The translations under genes and the position numbers were made by a program. From the NCBI RefSeq assembly GCF_000003605.2, contig NW_003116231.1:1-54467 (forward strand): a DNA stretch of 54,467 bases. Reading direction: 5' to 3'. This document shows positions 1-12,064 of the stretch, in pieces (position 1 is the first letter of the stretch; every line of letters starts with the position of its first letter). Source of the DNA: Saccoglossus kowalevskii (lineage: Eukaryota; Hemichordata; Enteropneusta; Harrimaniidae). The notes beneath the pieces were generated by a model. The model did no database searches and was not told the origin of the DNA. It was given only the letters and a program-made list of their open reading frames with translations.

Positions 1-9
1 TCAGTTCAC

Positions 10-1078
10 TGACTTTCTCCCAACTGACTGTGACTACTGTGTGACGGCTATCTTGGTCAAATGACTTCCTCCCAACTGACTGTGACTACTGTGTGATGGC
101 TATCTCGTTCAACTGACTTCCCCCAACTGACTGTGACTACTGTGTGACGGCTATCTTGGTCAACTGACTTCGTCCGAAATGGCTTTGACTACTGTGTGAC
201 GGCTATCTTGGTCAACTGACTATGTCCGAAATGACTGTGACTACTGTGTTACGGCTATCTTGGTCAAATGACTTCCTCTCAACTGACTGTGACTACTGTG
301 TGATGGCTATCTTGGTCAAATGACTTCGTCCGAAATGACTGTGACTACTGTGTGACGGCTATCTTGGTCAACTGACTTCGTCCGAAATGACTGTGACTAC
401 TGTGTTACGGCTATCTTGGTCAAATGACTTCCTCTCAACTGACTGTGACTACAGTGAGACGGCTATCTTGTTCAACTGACTTTCTCCCAACTGACTGTGA
501 CTACTGTGTGACGGCTATCTCGTTCAACTGACTTCCCCCAACTGACTGTGACTACTGTGTGACAGCTTTCTAATTCAACTGACTTCCTCCCAACTGGCAA
601 TGACTACTGTGTGATGGCTATCTCGTTCAACTGACTTTCTCCCAACTGACTGTGACTACTGTGTGACAGCTATCTCGTTCAACTGACTTTCTCCCAACTG
701 ACTGTGACTACTGTGTGACAGCTTTCTCGTTCAACTGACTTCCTCCCAACTGACTGTGACTACTGTGTGACGGCCATCTCGTTCAACTGACTTCCCCCAA
801 CTGACTGTGACTACTGTGTGACGGCTATCTTGGTCAACTGACTTCGTCCGAAATGACTTTGACTACTGTGTGACGGCTATCTTGGTCAACTGACTTCGTC
901 CGAAATGACTGTGACTACTGTGTTACGGCTATCTTGGTCAAATGACTTCTTCTCAACTGACTGTGACTACTGTGTGACGGCTATCTTGGTCAACTGACTT
1001 CATCCGAAATGACTGTGACTACTGTGTTATGGCTATCTTGGTCAAATGACTTCGTCCGAAATGACTGTGACTACTGTG
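10..1078 (+). repeat. Duplicated block, partner of about 23,290-24,410 (offset 23,280, then 23,332)
   Basis: Shared private variants include ATGGCTTTGAC (181 with 23461), CTGACTATGTCCG (about 221 with 23501), ACAGTGAGAC (451 with 23783), GACAGCTTTCTAATTC (561 with 23893) and GTGTGACAGCTATC (661 with 23993). The offset grows by 52 near position 300, so the left copy lacks one monomer. The first nine bases of the window do not match the partner. Confidence 0.85.
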
Positions 1079-1497
1079 TGACGGCTATCTTGGTCAACTG
1101 ACTTCGTCCGAAATGACTGTGACTTCTGTGTTACGGCTATCTTGGTCAAATGACTTCCTCTCAACTGACTGTGACTACAGTGAGACGGCTATCTCGTTCA
1201 ACTGACTTTCTCCCAACTGACTGTGACTACTGTGTGACGGCTATCTCGTTCAACTGACTTCCCCCAACTGACTGTGACTACTGTGTGACGGCTTTCTAAT
1301 TCAACTGACTTCCTCCCAACTGGCAATGACTACTGTGTGATGGCTATCTCGTTCAACTGACTTTCTCCCAACTGACTGTGACTACTGTGTGACGGCTATC
1401 TCGTTCAACTGACTTTCTCCCAACTGACTGTGACTACTGTGTGACAGCTTTCTCGTTCAACTGACTTCCTCCCAACTGACTGTGACGACTGTGTGAC
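745..1497 (+). repeat. Duplicated block, partner of about 4,981-5,733 (offset 4,236)
   Basis: CTTCTTCTC (946 with 5182), GACTTCTGTG (1121 with 5357) and the GGCAATGA tag (1322 with 5558) share one offset. After 1497 the left copy reads GACACC and the right GACGGC. The left copy's continuation then matches 6,251 onward at offset 4,756, then 4,758 after a 2-bp loss near 1583. Confidence 0.83.
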
Positions 1498-1790
1498 ACC
1501 TATCTTGGTCAACTGACTTCGTCCGAAATGACTGCGACTACTGTGTGATGGCTATCTCGTTCAACTGACTTCCTCCCAACTGACTGACTACTGTGTGACG
1601 ACTATCTCGTTCAACTGACTTCATCCCAACTGACTGTGACTACTGTGTGACGACTATCTCGTTCAACTGACTTCATCCCAACTGACTGTGACTACTGTGT
1701 GACGACTATCTCGTTCAACTGACCCTCTCGCAACTGGCTGTGACTACTGTGTTACGGCTATCTCATTCAACATACTTCCTCCTAATGTAC

Positions 1791-1827
1791 TTTGACTACT
1801 GTGTGACGGTTAACTCGTTCAACTGAC
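1791..1827 (+). repeat. 37-bp short monomer (15-bp internal deletion), first of about 29
   Basis: This unit starts TTTGACTACTG, carries the private GGTTAACTCG in place of GGCTATCTCG, and ends TTCAACTGAC directly followed by the next TGTGAC. It lacks exactly the 15 bp that lie between the two CAACTGAC copies of a normal monomer. The GGTTAACTCG tag of the short form recurs at about 1808, 6567, 6811, 10477, 11242, 14185, 16038, 17113, 17721, 20349, 21526, 24675, 24920, 27497, 30748, 33121, 33886, 34131, 37540 (AGTTAAC), 39034, 40061, 42955, 43200, 45829, 47786, 49951, 52356, 54209 and 54350. It usually follows a monomer with CTCGCAACTGGC or CTCCCAACTGGC and one with CTAATGTAC, and usually precedes one reading GTTAGACGG or GTGCGACGG or GTGTGACGG. 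This fixed context says that one ancestral deletion was spread by copying of the surrounding cassette. Confidence 0.93.
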
Positions 1828-1983
1828 TGTGACTACTGTTAGACGGCTATCTCGTTCAACTGACATCCTCCCAACTGACTGTGACTACTGTGTGACGGCT
1901 ATCTCGTTCAACTGACATCCTCCCAACTGACTGTGACTACTGTGTGACGGCTATCTCGTTCAACTGACATCCTCCCAACTGAC

Positions 1984-2035
1984 TGTGACTACTGTGTGAC
2001 GGCTATCTCGTTCAACTGACTTCCTCCCAACTGAC
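1984..2035 (+). repeat. Reference monomer (52 bp)
   Basis: This copy is a convenient type monomer because it matches the commonest base at nearly every position. It contains five TGA words on the + strand. CAACTGAC is present twice with starts 15 bp apart, the second copy ending the unit. GTGAC occurs twice in the left half, 11 bp apart, as direct rather than inverted repeats. The pyrimidine content of the + strand is 32 of 52. Confidence 0.95.
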
Positions 2036-2884
2036 TGTGACTACTGTGTGATGGCTATCTCGTTCAACTGACATCCTCCCAACTGACTGTGACTACTGTG
2101 TGACGGCTATCTCGTTCAACTGACTTCCCCCAACTGACTGTGACTACTGTGTGACGGCTATCTCGTTCAACTGACTTCCCCCAACGGACTGTGACTACTG
2201 TGTGACGGCTATCTCGTTCAACTGACTTCCTCCCAACTGACTGTGACTACTGTGTGATGGCTATCTTGGTCAAATGACTTCCTCTCAACTGACTGTGACT
2301 ACTGTGTGACGGCTATCTCGTTCAACTGACTTCCTCCCAACTGACTGTGACTACTGTGTGACGGCTATCTTGGTCAAATGACTTCCTCTCAACTGACTGT
2401 GACTACTGTGTGACGGCTATCTCGTTCAACTGACTTTCTCTCAACTGACTGTGACTACTGTGTGACGGCTATCTCGTTCAACTGACTTCCCCCAACTGAC
2501 TGTGACTACTGTGTGACGGCTATCTTGGTCAACTGACTTCGTCCGAAATGACTGTGACTACTGTGTGACGGCTATCTTGGTCAACTGACTTCGTCCGAAA
2601 TGACTGTGACTACTGTGTTACGACTATCTTGGTCAAATGACTTCCTCTCAACTGACTGTGACTACTGTGTGACGGCTATCTTGGTCAACTGACTTCATCC
2701 GAAATGACTGTGACTACTGTGTTACGGCTATCTTGGTCAACTGACTTCGTCCGAAATGACTGTGACTACTGTGTTACGGCTATCTTGGTCAAATGACTTC
2801 CTCTCAACTGACTGTGACTACTGTGTGACGGCTATCTTGGTCAACTGACTTCATCCGAAATGACTGTGACTACTGTGTTACGGC

Positions 2885-3820
2885 TATCTCGTTCAACTGA
2901 CTTCCTCCCAACTGACTGTGACTACTGTGTGACGGCTATCTTGGTCAAATGACTTCCTCCCAACTGACTGTGACTACTGTGTGACGGCTATCTTGTTCAA
3001 CTGACTTCCCCCAACTGACTGTGACTACTGTGTGACGGCTATCTTGGTCAACTGACTTCGTCCGAAATGACTTTGACTACTGTGTGACGGCTATCTTGGT
3101 CAACTGACTTCGTCCGAAATGACTGTGACTACTGTGTTACGGCTATCTTGGTCAAATGACTTCCTCTCAACTGACTGTGACTACTGTGTGACGGCTATCT
3201 TGGTCAACTGACTTCATCCGAAATGACTGTGACTACTGTGTTATGGCTATCTTGGTCAAATGACTTCGTCCGAAATGACTGTGACTACTGTGTGACGGCT
3301 ATCTTGGTCAACTGACTTCGTCCGAAATGACTGTGACTACTGTGTTACGGCTATCTTGGTCAAATGACTTCCTCTCAACTGACTGTGACTACAGTGAGAC
3401 GGCTATCTTGTTCAACTGACTTTCTCCCAACTGACTGTGACTACTGTGTGACGGCTATCTCGTTCAACTGACTTCCCCCAACTGACTGTGACTACTGTGT
3501 GACGGCTTTCTAATTCAACTGACTTCCTCCCAACTGGCAATGACTACTGTGTGATGGCTATCTCGTTCAACTGACTTTCTCCCAACTGACTGTGACTACT
3601 GTGTGACGGCTATCTTGGTCAAATGACTTCCTCCCAACTGACTGTGACTACTGTGTGATGGCTATCTCGTTCAACTGACTTCCCCCAACTGACTGTGACT
3701 ACTGTGTGACGGCTATCTTGGTCAACTGACTTCGTCCGAAATGGCTTTGACTACTGTGTGACGGCTATCTTGGTCAACTGACTATGTCCGAAATGACTGT
3801 GACTACTGTGTTACGGCTAT
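2885..3820 (+). repeat. Duplicated block, partner of about 22,603-23,538 (offset 19,718)
   Basis: The CTTTCTAATTC tag (TAATTC at 3511 with 23229), ATGGCTTTGAC (3743 with 23461) and TATGTCC (3783 with 23501) share one offset. The right edge is where 3821 changes to the TCGTTCAAATGAC switch. Confidence 0.8.
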
Positions 3821-4009
3821 CTCGTTCAAATGACTTCCTCCCAACTGACTGTGACTACTGTGTGACGGCTATCTCGTTCAACTGACATCCTCCCAACTGA
3901 CTGTGACTACTGTGTGATGGCTATCTCGTTCAACTGACATCCTCCCAACTGACTGTGACTACTGTGTGACGGCTATCTCGTTCAACTGACTTCCCCCAAC
4001 GGACTGTGA

Positions 4010-5733
4010 CTACTGTGTGACGGCTATCTCGTTCAACTGACTTCCTCCCAACTGACTGTGACTACTGTGTGACGGCTATCTTGGTCAAATGACTTCCTCT
4101 CAACTGACTGTGACTACTGTGTGACGGCTATCTCGTTCAACTGACTTCCTCCCAACTGACTGTGACTACTGTGTGACGGCTATCTTGGTCAAATGACTTC
4201 CTCTCAACTGACTGTGACTACTGTGTGAAGGCTATCTCGTTCAACTGACTTTCTCTCAACTGACTGTGACTACTGTGTGACGGCTATCTCGTTCAACTGA
4301 CTTCCCCCAACTGACTGTGACTACTGTGTGACGGCTATCTTGGTCAACTGACTTCGTCCGAAATGACTGTGACTACTGTGTGACGGCTATCTTGGTCAAC
4401 TGACTTCGTCCGAAATGACTGTGACTACTGTGTTACGGCTATCTTGGTCAAATGACTTCCTCTCAACTGACTGTGACTACTGTGTGACGGCTATCTTGGT
4501 CAACTGACTTCATCCGAAATGACTGTGACTACTGTGTTACGGCTATCTTGGTCAAATGACTTCGTCCGAAATGACTGTGACTACTGTGTGACGGCTATCT
4601 CGTTCAACTGACTTCCCCCAACTGACTGTGACTACAGTGTGACGGCTATCTTGGTCAACTGACTTCGTCCGAAATGACTGTGACTACTGTGTGACGGCTA
4701 TCTTTGTCAACTGACTTCGTCCGAAATGACTGTGACTACTGTGTTACGGCTATCTTGGTCAAATGACTTCCTATGAACTGACTGTGACTACTGTGTGACG
4801 GCTATCTTGGTCAACTGACTTCATCCGAAATGACTGTGACTACTGTGTTACGGCTATCTTGGTCAAATGACTTCGTCCGAAATGACTGTGACTACTGTGT
4901 GACGGCTATCTCGTTCAACTGACTTCCTCCCAACTGACTGTGACTACTGTGTGACGGCTATCTTGGTCAAATGACTTCCTCCCAACTGACTGTGACAACT
5001 GTGTGACGGCTATCTCGTTCAACTGACTTCCCCCAACTGACTGTGACTACTGTGTGACGGCTATCTTGGTCAACTGACTTCGTCCGAAATGACTTTGACT
5101 ACTGTGTGACGGCTATCTTGGTCAACTGACTTCGTCCGAAATGACTGTGACTACTGTGTTACGGCTATCTTGGTCAAATGACTTCTTCTCAACTGACTGT
5201 GACTACTGTGTGACGGCTATCTTGGTCAACTGACTTCATCCGAAATGACTGTGACTACTGTGTTATGGCTATCTTGGTCAAATGACTTCGTCCGAAATGA
5301 CTGTGACTACTGTGTGACGGCTATCTTGGTCAACTGACTTCGTCCGAAATGACTGTGACTTCTGTGTTACGGCTATCTTGGTCAAATGACTTCCTCTCAA
5401 CTGACTGTGACTACAGTGAGACGGCTATCTCGTTCAACTGACTTTCTCCCAACTGACTGTGACTACTGTGTGACGGCTATCTCGTTCAACTGACTTCCCC
5501 CAACTGACTGTGACTACTGTGTGACGGCTTTCTAATTCAACTGACTTCCTCCCAACTGGCAATGACTACTGTGTGATGGCTATCTCGTTCAACTGACTTT
5601 CTCCCAACTGACTGTGACTACTGTGTGACGGCTATCTCGTTCAACTGACTTTCTCCCAACTGACTGTGACTACTGTGTGACAGCTTTCTCGTTCAACTGA
5701 CTTCCTCCCAACTGACTGTGACTACTGTGTGAC
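4010..5733 (+). repeat. Duplicated block, partner of about 47,915-49,638 (offset 43,905)
   Basis: A constant offset of 43,905 links GTGTGAAGG (4223 with 48128), ACAGTGTGACGG followed by the TTGG switch (4634 with 48539) and CTATGAACTG (4771 with 48676), and still holds at the GGCAATGA tags at 5558 and 49463. Point differences are scattered through it. Beyond 5733 one copy continues with GACGGC and the other with GACACC. Confidence 0.85.
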
Positions 5734-8700
5734 GGCTATCTCGTTCAACTGACTTCCCCCAACTGACTGTGACTACTGTGTGACGGCTATCTTTGGTCAA
5801 CTGACTTCGTCCGAAATGACTTTGACTACTGTGTGACGGCTATCTTGGTCAACTGACTTCGTCCGAAATGACTGTGACTACAGTGTTACGGCTATCTTGG
5901 TCAAATGACTTCCTCTCAACTGACTGTGACTACTGAGTGACGGCTATCTTGGTCAACTGACTTCATCCGAAATGACTGTGACTACTGTGTTATGGCTCTC
6001 TTGGTCAAATGACTTCGTCCGAAATGACTGTGACTACTGTGTGACGGCTTTCTAATTCAACTGACTTCCTCCCAACTGGCAATGACTACTGTGTGATGGC
6101 TATCTCGTTCAACTGACTTTCTCCCAACTGACTGTGACTACTGTGTGACGGCTATCTCGTTCAACTGACTTTCTCCCAACTGACTGTGACTACTGTGTGA
6201 CAGCTTTCTCGTTCAACTGACTTCCTCCCAACTGACTGTGACTACTGTGTGACACCTATCTTGGTCAACTGACTTCGTCCGAAATGACTGCGACTACTGT
6301 GTGATGGCTATCTCGTTCAACTGACTTCCTCCCAACTGACTGTGACTACTGTGTGACGACTATCTCGTTCAACTGACTTCATCCCAACTGACTGTGACTA
6401 CTGTGTGACGACAATCTCGTTCAACTGACTTCATCCCAACTGACTGTGACTACTGTGTGACGACTATCTCGTTCAACTGACCCTCTCGCAACTGGCTGCG
6501 ACTACTGTGTTACGGCTATCTCATTCAACTTACTTCCTCCTAATGTACTTTGACTACTGTGTGACGGTTAACTCGTTCAACTGACTGTGACTACTGTTAG
6601 ACGGCTATCTCGTTCAACTGACATCCTCCCAACTGACTGTGACTACTGTGTGACGGCTATCTCGTTCAACTGACATCCTCCCAACTGACTGTGACTACTG
6701 TGTGACGACTATCTCGTTCAACTGACCCTCTCCCAACTGGCTGTGACTACTGTGTTACGGCTATCTCATTCAATTTACTTCCTTCTAATGTACTTTGACT
6801 ACTGTGCGACGGTTAACTCGTTCAACTGACTGTGACTACTGTGCGACGGCTATCTCGTTCAACTGACATCCTCCCAACTGACTGTGACTACTGTGTGATG
6901 GCTATCTCGTTCAACTGACATCCTCCCAACTGACTGTGACTACTGTGTGACGGCTATCTCGTTCAACTGACTTCCTCCCAACTGACTGTGACTACTGTGT
7001 GACGGCTATCTCGTTCAACTGACATCCTCCCAACTGACTGTGACTACTGTGTGATGGCTATCTCGTTCAACTGACATCCTCCCAACTGACTGTGACTACT
7101 GTGTGACGGCTATCTCGTTCAACTGACTTCCCCCAACTGACTGTGACTACTGTGTGACGGCTATCTCGTTCAACTGACTTCCCCCAACGGACTGTGACTA
7201 CTGTGTGACGGCTATCTCGTTCAACTGACTTCCTCCCAACTGACTGTGACTACTGTGTGACGGCTATCTTGGTCAAATGACTTCCTCTCAACTGACTGTG
7301 ACTACTGTGTGACGGCTATCTCGTTCAACTGACTTCCTCCCAACTGACTGTGACTACTGTGTGATGGCTATCTTGGTCAAATGACTTCCTCTCAACTGAC
7401 TGTGACTACTGTGTGACGGCTATCTCGTTCAACTGACTTTCTCTCAACTGACTGTGACTACTGTGTGATGGCTATCTCGTTCAACTGACTTCCCCCAACT
7501 GACTGTGACTACTGTGTGACGGCTATCTTGGTCAACTGACTTCGTCCGAAATGACTGTGACTACTGTGTGATGGCTATCTTGGTCAACTGACTTCGTCCG
7601 AAATGACTGTGACTACTGTGTTACGGCTATCTTGGTCAAATGACTTCCTCTCAACTGACTGTGACTACTGTGTGACGGCTATCTTGGTCAACTGACTTCA
7701 TCCGAAATGACTGTGACTACTGTGTTACGGCTATCTTGGTCAAATGACTTCGTCCGAAATGACTGTGACTACTGTGTGACGGCTATCTCGTTCAACTGAC
7801 TTCCTCCCAACTGACTGTGACTACTGTGTGATGGCTATCTTGGTCAAATGACTTCCTCCCAACTGACTGTGACTACTGTGTGACGGCTATCTCGTTCAAC
7901 TGACTTCCCCCAACTGACTGTGACTACTGTGTGACGGCTATCTTGGTCAACTGACTTCGTCCGAAATGACTTTGACTACTGTGTGACGGCTATCTTGGTC
8001 AACTGACTTCGTCCGAAATGACTGTGACTACTATGTTACGGCTATCTTGGTCAAATGACTTCCTCTCAACTGACTGTGACTACTGTGTGACGGCTATCTT
8101 GGTCAACTGACTTCATCCGAAATGACTGTGACTACTGTGTTATGGCTATCTTGGTCAAATGACTTCGTCCAAAATGACTGTGACTACTGTGTGACGGCTA
8201 TCTTGGTCAACTGACTTCGTCCGAAATGACTGTGACTACTGTGTTACGGCTATCTTGGTCAAATGACTTCCTCTCAATTGACTGTGACTACAGTGAGATG
8301 GCTATCTTGTTCGACTGACTTCCTCCCAACTGACTGTGACTACTGTGTGACGGCTATCTCGTTCAACTGACTTCCCCCAACTGACTGTGACTACTGTGTG
8401 ACGGCTTTCTAATTCAACTGACTTCTTCCCAACTGGCAATGACTACTGTGTGATGGCTATCTCGTTCAACTGACTTTCTCCCAACTGACTGTGACTACTG
8501 TGTGACGGCTATCTTGGTCAAATGACTTCCTCCCAACTGACTGTGACTACTGTGTGACGGCTATCTCGTTCAACTGACTTTCTCCCAACTGACTGTGACT
8601 ACTGTGTGACGGCTATCTCGGTCAAATGACTTCCTCTCAACTGACTGTGACTACTGTGTGACGGCTATCTCGTTCAACTGACTTTCTCTCAACAGACTGT

Positions 8701-9269
8701 GACTACTGTGTGATGGCTATCTCGTTCAACTGACTTCCCCCAACTGACTGTGACTACTGTGTGACGGCTATCTTGGTCAACTGACTTCGTCCGAAATGAC
8801 TGTGACTACTGTGTGACGGCTATCTTGGTCAACTGACTTCGTCCGAAATGACTGTGACTACTGTGTTACGGCTATCTTGGTCAAATGACTTCCTCTCAAC
8901 TGACTGTGACTACTGTGTGACGGCTCTTGGTCAACTGACTTCATCCGAAATGACTGTGACTACTGTGTTACGGCTATCTTGGTCAAATGACTTCGTCCGA
9001 AATGACTGTGACTACTGTGTGACGGCTATCTCGTTCAACTGACTTCCTCCCAACTGACTGTGACTACTGTGTGATGGCTATCTTGGTCAAATGACTTCCT
9101 CCCAACTGACTGTGACTACTGTGTGACGGCTATCTCGTTCAACTGACTTCCCCCAACTGACTGTGACTACTGTGTGACGGCTATCTTGGTCAACTGACTT
9201 CGTCCGAAATGACTGTGACTACTATGTTACGGCTATCTTGGTCAAATGACTTCGTCCAAAATGACTGTG

Positions 9270-11409
9270 ACTACTGTGTGACGGCTATCTTGGTCAACTG
9301 ACTTCGTCCGAAATGACTGTGACTACTGTGTTACGGCTATCTTGGTCAAATGACTTCCTCTCAACTGACTGTGACTACAGTGAGATGGCTATCTTGTTCG
9401 ACTGACTTCCTCCCAACTGACTGTGACTACTGTGTGACGGCTATCTCGTTCAACTGACTTCCCCCAACTGACTGTGACTACTGTGTGACGGCTTTCTAAT
9501 TCAACTGACTTCCTCCCAACTGGCAATGACTACTGTGTGATGGCTATCTCGTTCAACTGACTTTCTCCCAACTGACTGTGACTACTGTGTGACGGCTATC
9601 TTGGTCAAATGACTTCCTCCCAACTGACTGTGACTACTGTGTGACGGCTATCTCGTTCAACTGACTTCCCCCAACTGACTGTGACTACTGTGTGACGGCT
9701 ATCTTGGTCAACTGACTTCGTCCGAAATGACTTTGACTACTGTGTGACGGCTATCTTGGTCAACTGACTTCGTCCGAAATGACTGTGACTACTGTGTTAT
9801 GGCTATCTTGGTCAAATGACTTCCTCTCAACTGACTGTGACTACTGTGTGACGGCTATCTTGGTCAACTGACTTCATCCGAAATGACTGTGACTACTGTG
9901 TTATGGCTATCTTGGTCAAATGACTTCGTCCGATATGACTGTGACTACTGTGTGACGGCTTTCTAATTCAACTGACTTCCTCCCAACTGGCAATGACTAC
10001 TGTGTGATGGCTATCTCGTTCAACTGACTTTCTCCCAACTGACTGTGACTACTGTGTGACGGCTATCTCGTTCAACTGACTTTCTCCCAACTGACTGTGA
10101 CTACTGTGTGACAGCTTTCTCGTTCAACTGACTTCCTCCCAACTGACTGTGACTACTGTGTGACACCTATCTTGGTCAACTGACTTCGTCCGAAATGACT
10201 GCGACTACTGTGTGATGGCTATCTCGTTCAACTGACTTCCTCCCAACTGACTGTGACTACTGTGTGACGACTATCTCGTTCAACTGACTTCATCCCAACT
10301 GACTGTGACTACTGTGTGACGACTATCTCGTTCAACTGACTTCATCCCAACTGACTGTGACTACTGTGTGACGACTATCTCGTTCAACTGACCCTCTCGC
10401 AACTGGCTGTGACTACTGTGTTACGGCTATCTCATTTAACTTACTTCCTCCTAATGTACTTTGACTACTGTGTGACGGTTAACTCGTTCAACTGACTGTG
10501 ACTACTGTTAGACGGCTATCTCGTTCAACTGACATCCTCCCAACTGACTGTGACTACTTTGTGACGGCTATCTCGTTCAACTGACATCCTCCCAACTGAC
10601 TGTGACTACTGTGTGACGGCTATCTTGGTCAACTAACTGCATCCGAAATGACTGTGACTACTGTGTTATGGCTATCTTGGTCAAATGACTTCGTCCGATA
10701 TGACTGTGACTACTGTGTGACGGCTTTCTAATTCAACTGACTTCCTCCCAACTGGCAATGATTACTGTGTGATGGCTATCTCGTTCAACTGACTTTCTCC
10801 CAACTGACTGTGACTACTGTGTGACGGCTATCTCGTTCAACTGACTTTCTCCCAACTGACTGTGACTACTGTGTGACAGCTTTCTCGTTCAACTAACTTC
10901 CTCCCAACTGACTGTGACTACTGTGTGACACCTATCTTGGTCAACTGACTTCGTCCGAAATGACTGCGACTACTGTGTGATGGCTATCTCGTTCAACTGA
11001 CTTCCTCCCAACTGACTGTGACTACTGTGTGACGACTATCTCGTTCAACTGACTTCATCCCAACTGACTGTGACTACTGTGTGACGACTATCTCGTTCAA
11101 CTGACTTCATCCCAACTGACTGTGACTACTGTGTGACGACTATCTCGTTCAACTGACCCTCTCGCAACTGGCTGTGACTACTGTGTTATGGCTATCTCAT
11201 TTAACTTACTTCCTCTTAATGTACTTTGACTACTGTGTGACGGTTAACTCGTTCAACTGACTGTGACTACTGTTAGATGGCTATCTCGTTCAACTGACAT
11301 CCTCCCAACTGACTGTGACTACTTTGTGACGGCTATCTCGTTCAACTGACATCCTCCCAACTGACTGTGACTACTGTGTGACGACTATCTCGTTCAACTG
11401 ACCCTCTCC
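9270..11409 (+). repeat. Duplicated block, partner of about 31,914-34,053 (offset 22,644)
   Basis: The offset of 22,644 holds at several private variants: TTCGACTGAC (9397 with 32041), GATATG (9932 with 32576; 10697 with 33341), TGATTACTG (10759 with 33403) and CATTTAACTTAC. The right edge is sharp: after CCCTCTCC the base at 11410 is G (a GAAATGAC unit) and at 34054 is C (a CAACTGGC unit). The left edge is only approximate because the flanks are also related. The block contains a 765-bp tandem duplication in both copies. Confidence 0.88.
9522..9988 (+). repeat. 467-bp nine-monomer higher-order unit, copy 1
   Basis: The distance between successive GGCAATGAC tags is 467 bp, which equals eight 52-bp monomers plus one 51-bp monomer. 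The same spacing is seen from 13178, 32166 and 51416. Inside are TCTCCCAAC, CCTCCCAAC, CCCCCAAC (the 51-bp member), two CGTCCGAAATG members, CCTCTCAAC, CATCCGAAATG and a CGTCCGATATG member, in that order. Confidence 0.88.
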
Positions 11410-12064
11410 GAAATGACTGTGACTACTGTGTGATGGCTATCTTGGTCAAATGACTTCCTCTCAACTGACTGTGACTACTGTGTGACGGCTATCTTGGTCA
11501 AATGACTTCATCCGAAATGACTGTGACTACTGTGATATGGCTATCTTGGTCAAATGACTTCGTCCGAAATGACTGTGACTACTGTGTGACGGCTATCTTG
11601 GTCAACTGACTTCGTCCGAAATGACTGTGACTACTGTGTTACGGCTATCTTGGTCAAATGACTTCCTCTCAACTGACTGTGACTACAGTGAGACGGCTAT
11701 CTCGTTCAACTGACATCCTCCCAACTGACTGTGACTACTGTGTGATGGCTATCTCGTTCAACTGACTTCCTCCCAACTGACTGTGACTACTGTGTGACGG
11801 CTATCTCGTTCAACTGACATCCTCCCAACTGACTGTGACTACTGTGTGATGGCTATCTCGTTCAACTGACTTCCCCCAACTGACTGTGACTACTGTGTGA
11901 CGGCTATCTCGTTCAACTGACTTCCCCTCACGGACTGTGACTACTGTGTGATGGCTATCTCGTTCAACTGACTTCCTCGCAACTGACTGTGACTACTGTG
12001 TGACGGCTATCTTGGTCAAATGACTTCCTCTCAACTGACTGTGACTACTGTGTGACGGCTATCT
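11410..12064 (+). repeat. Duplicated block, partner of about 50,118-50,772 (offset 38,708)
   Basis: TGTGATATGG (11531 with 50239) and CTTCCCCTCACGG (11921 with 50629) share one offset. The left edge coincides with the right edge of the 22,644-offset block, and the right edge is a switch from TCG to TTGG at 12065. The two neighbours in this window thus have different partners. Confidence 0.83.

Noticed and set aside
1-12. Array edge at the left end (TCAGTTCACTGAC differs from TCGTTCAACTGAC)
   Set aside because: Only the first few bases deviate, and normal monomers follow at once. A small indel or read-end error is as likely, so I do not call a boundary.
8848-9042. A 64-codon open frame on the + strand
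   Set aside because: It is entirely satellite sequence, reads the same repeat twice, depends on a private 2-bp deletion, and has no upstream signal or resemblance to a protein family that I recognise.
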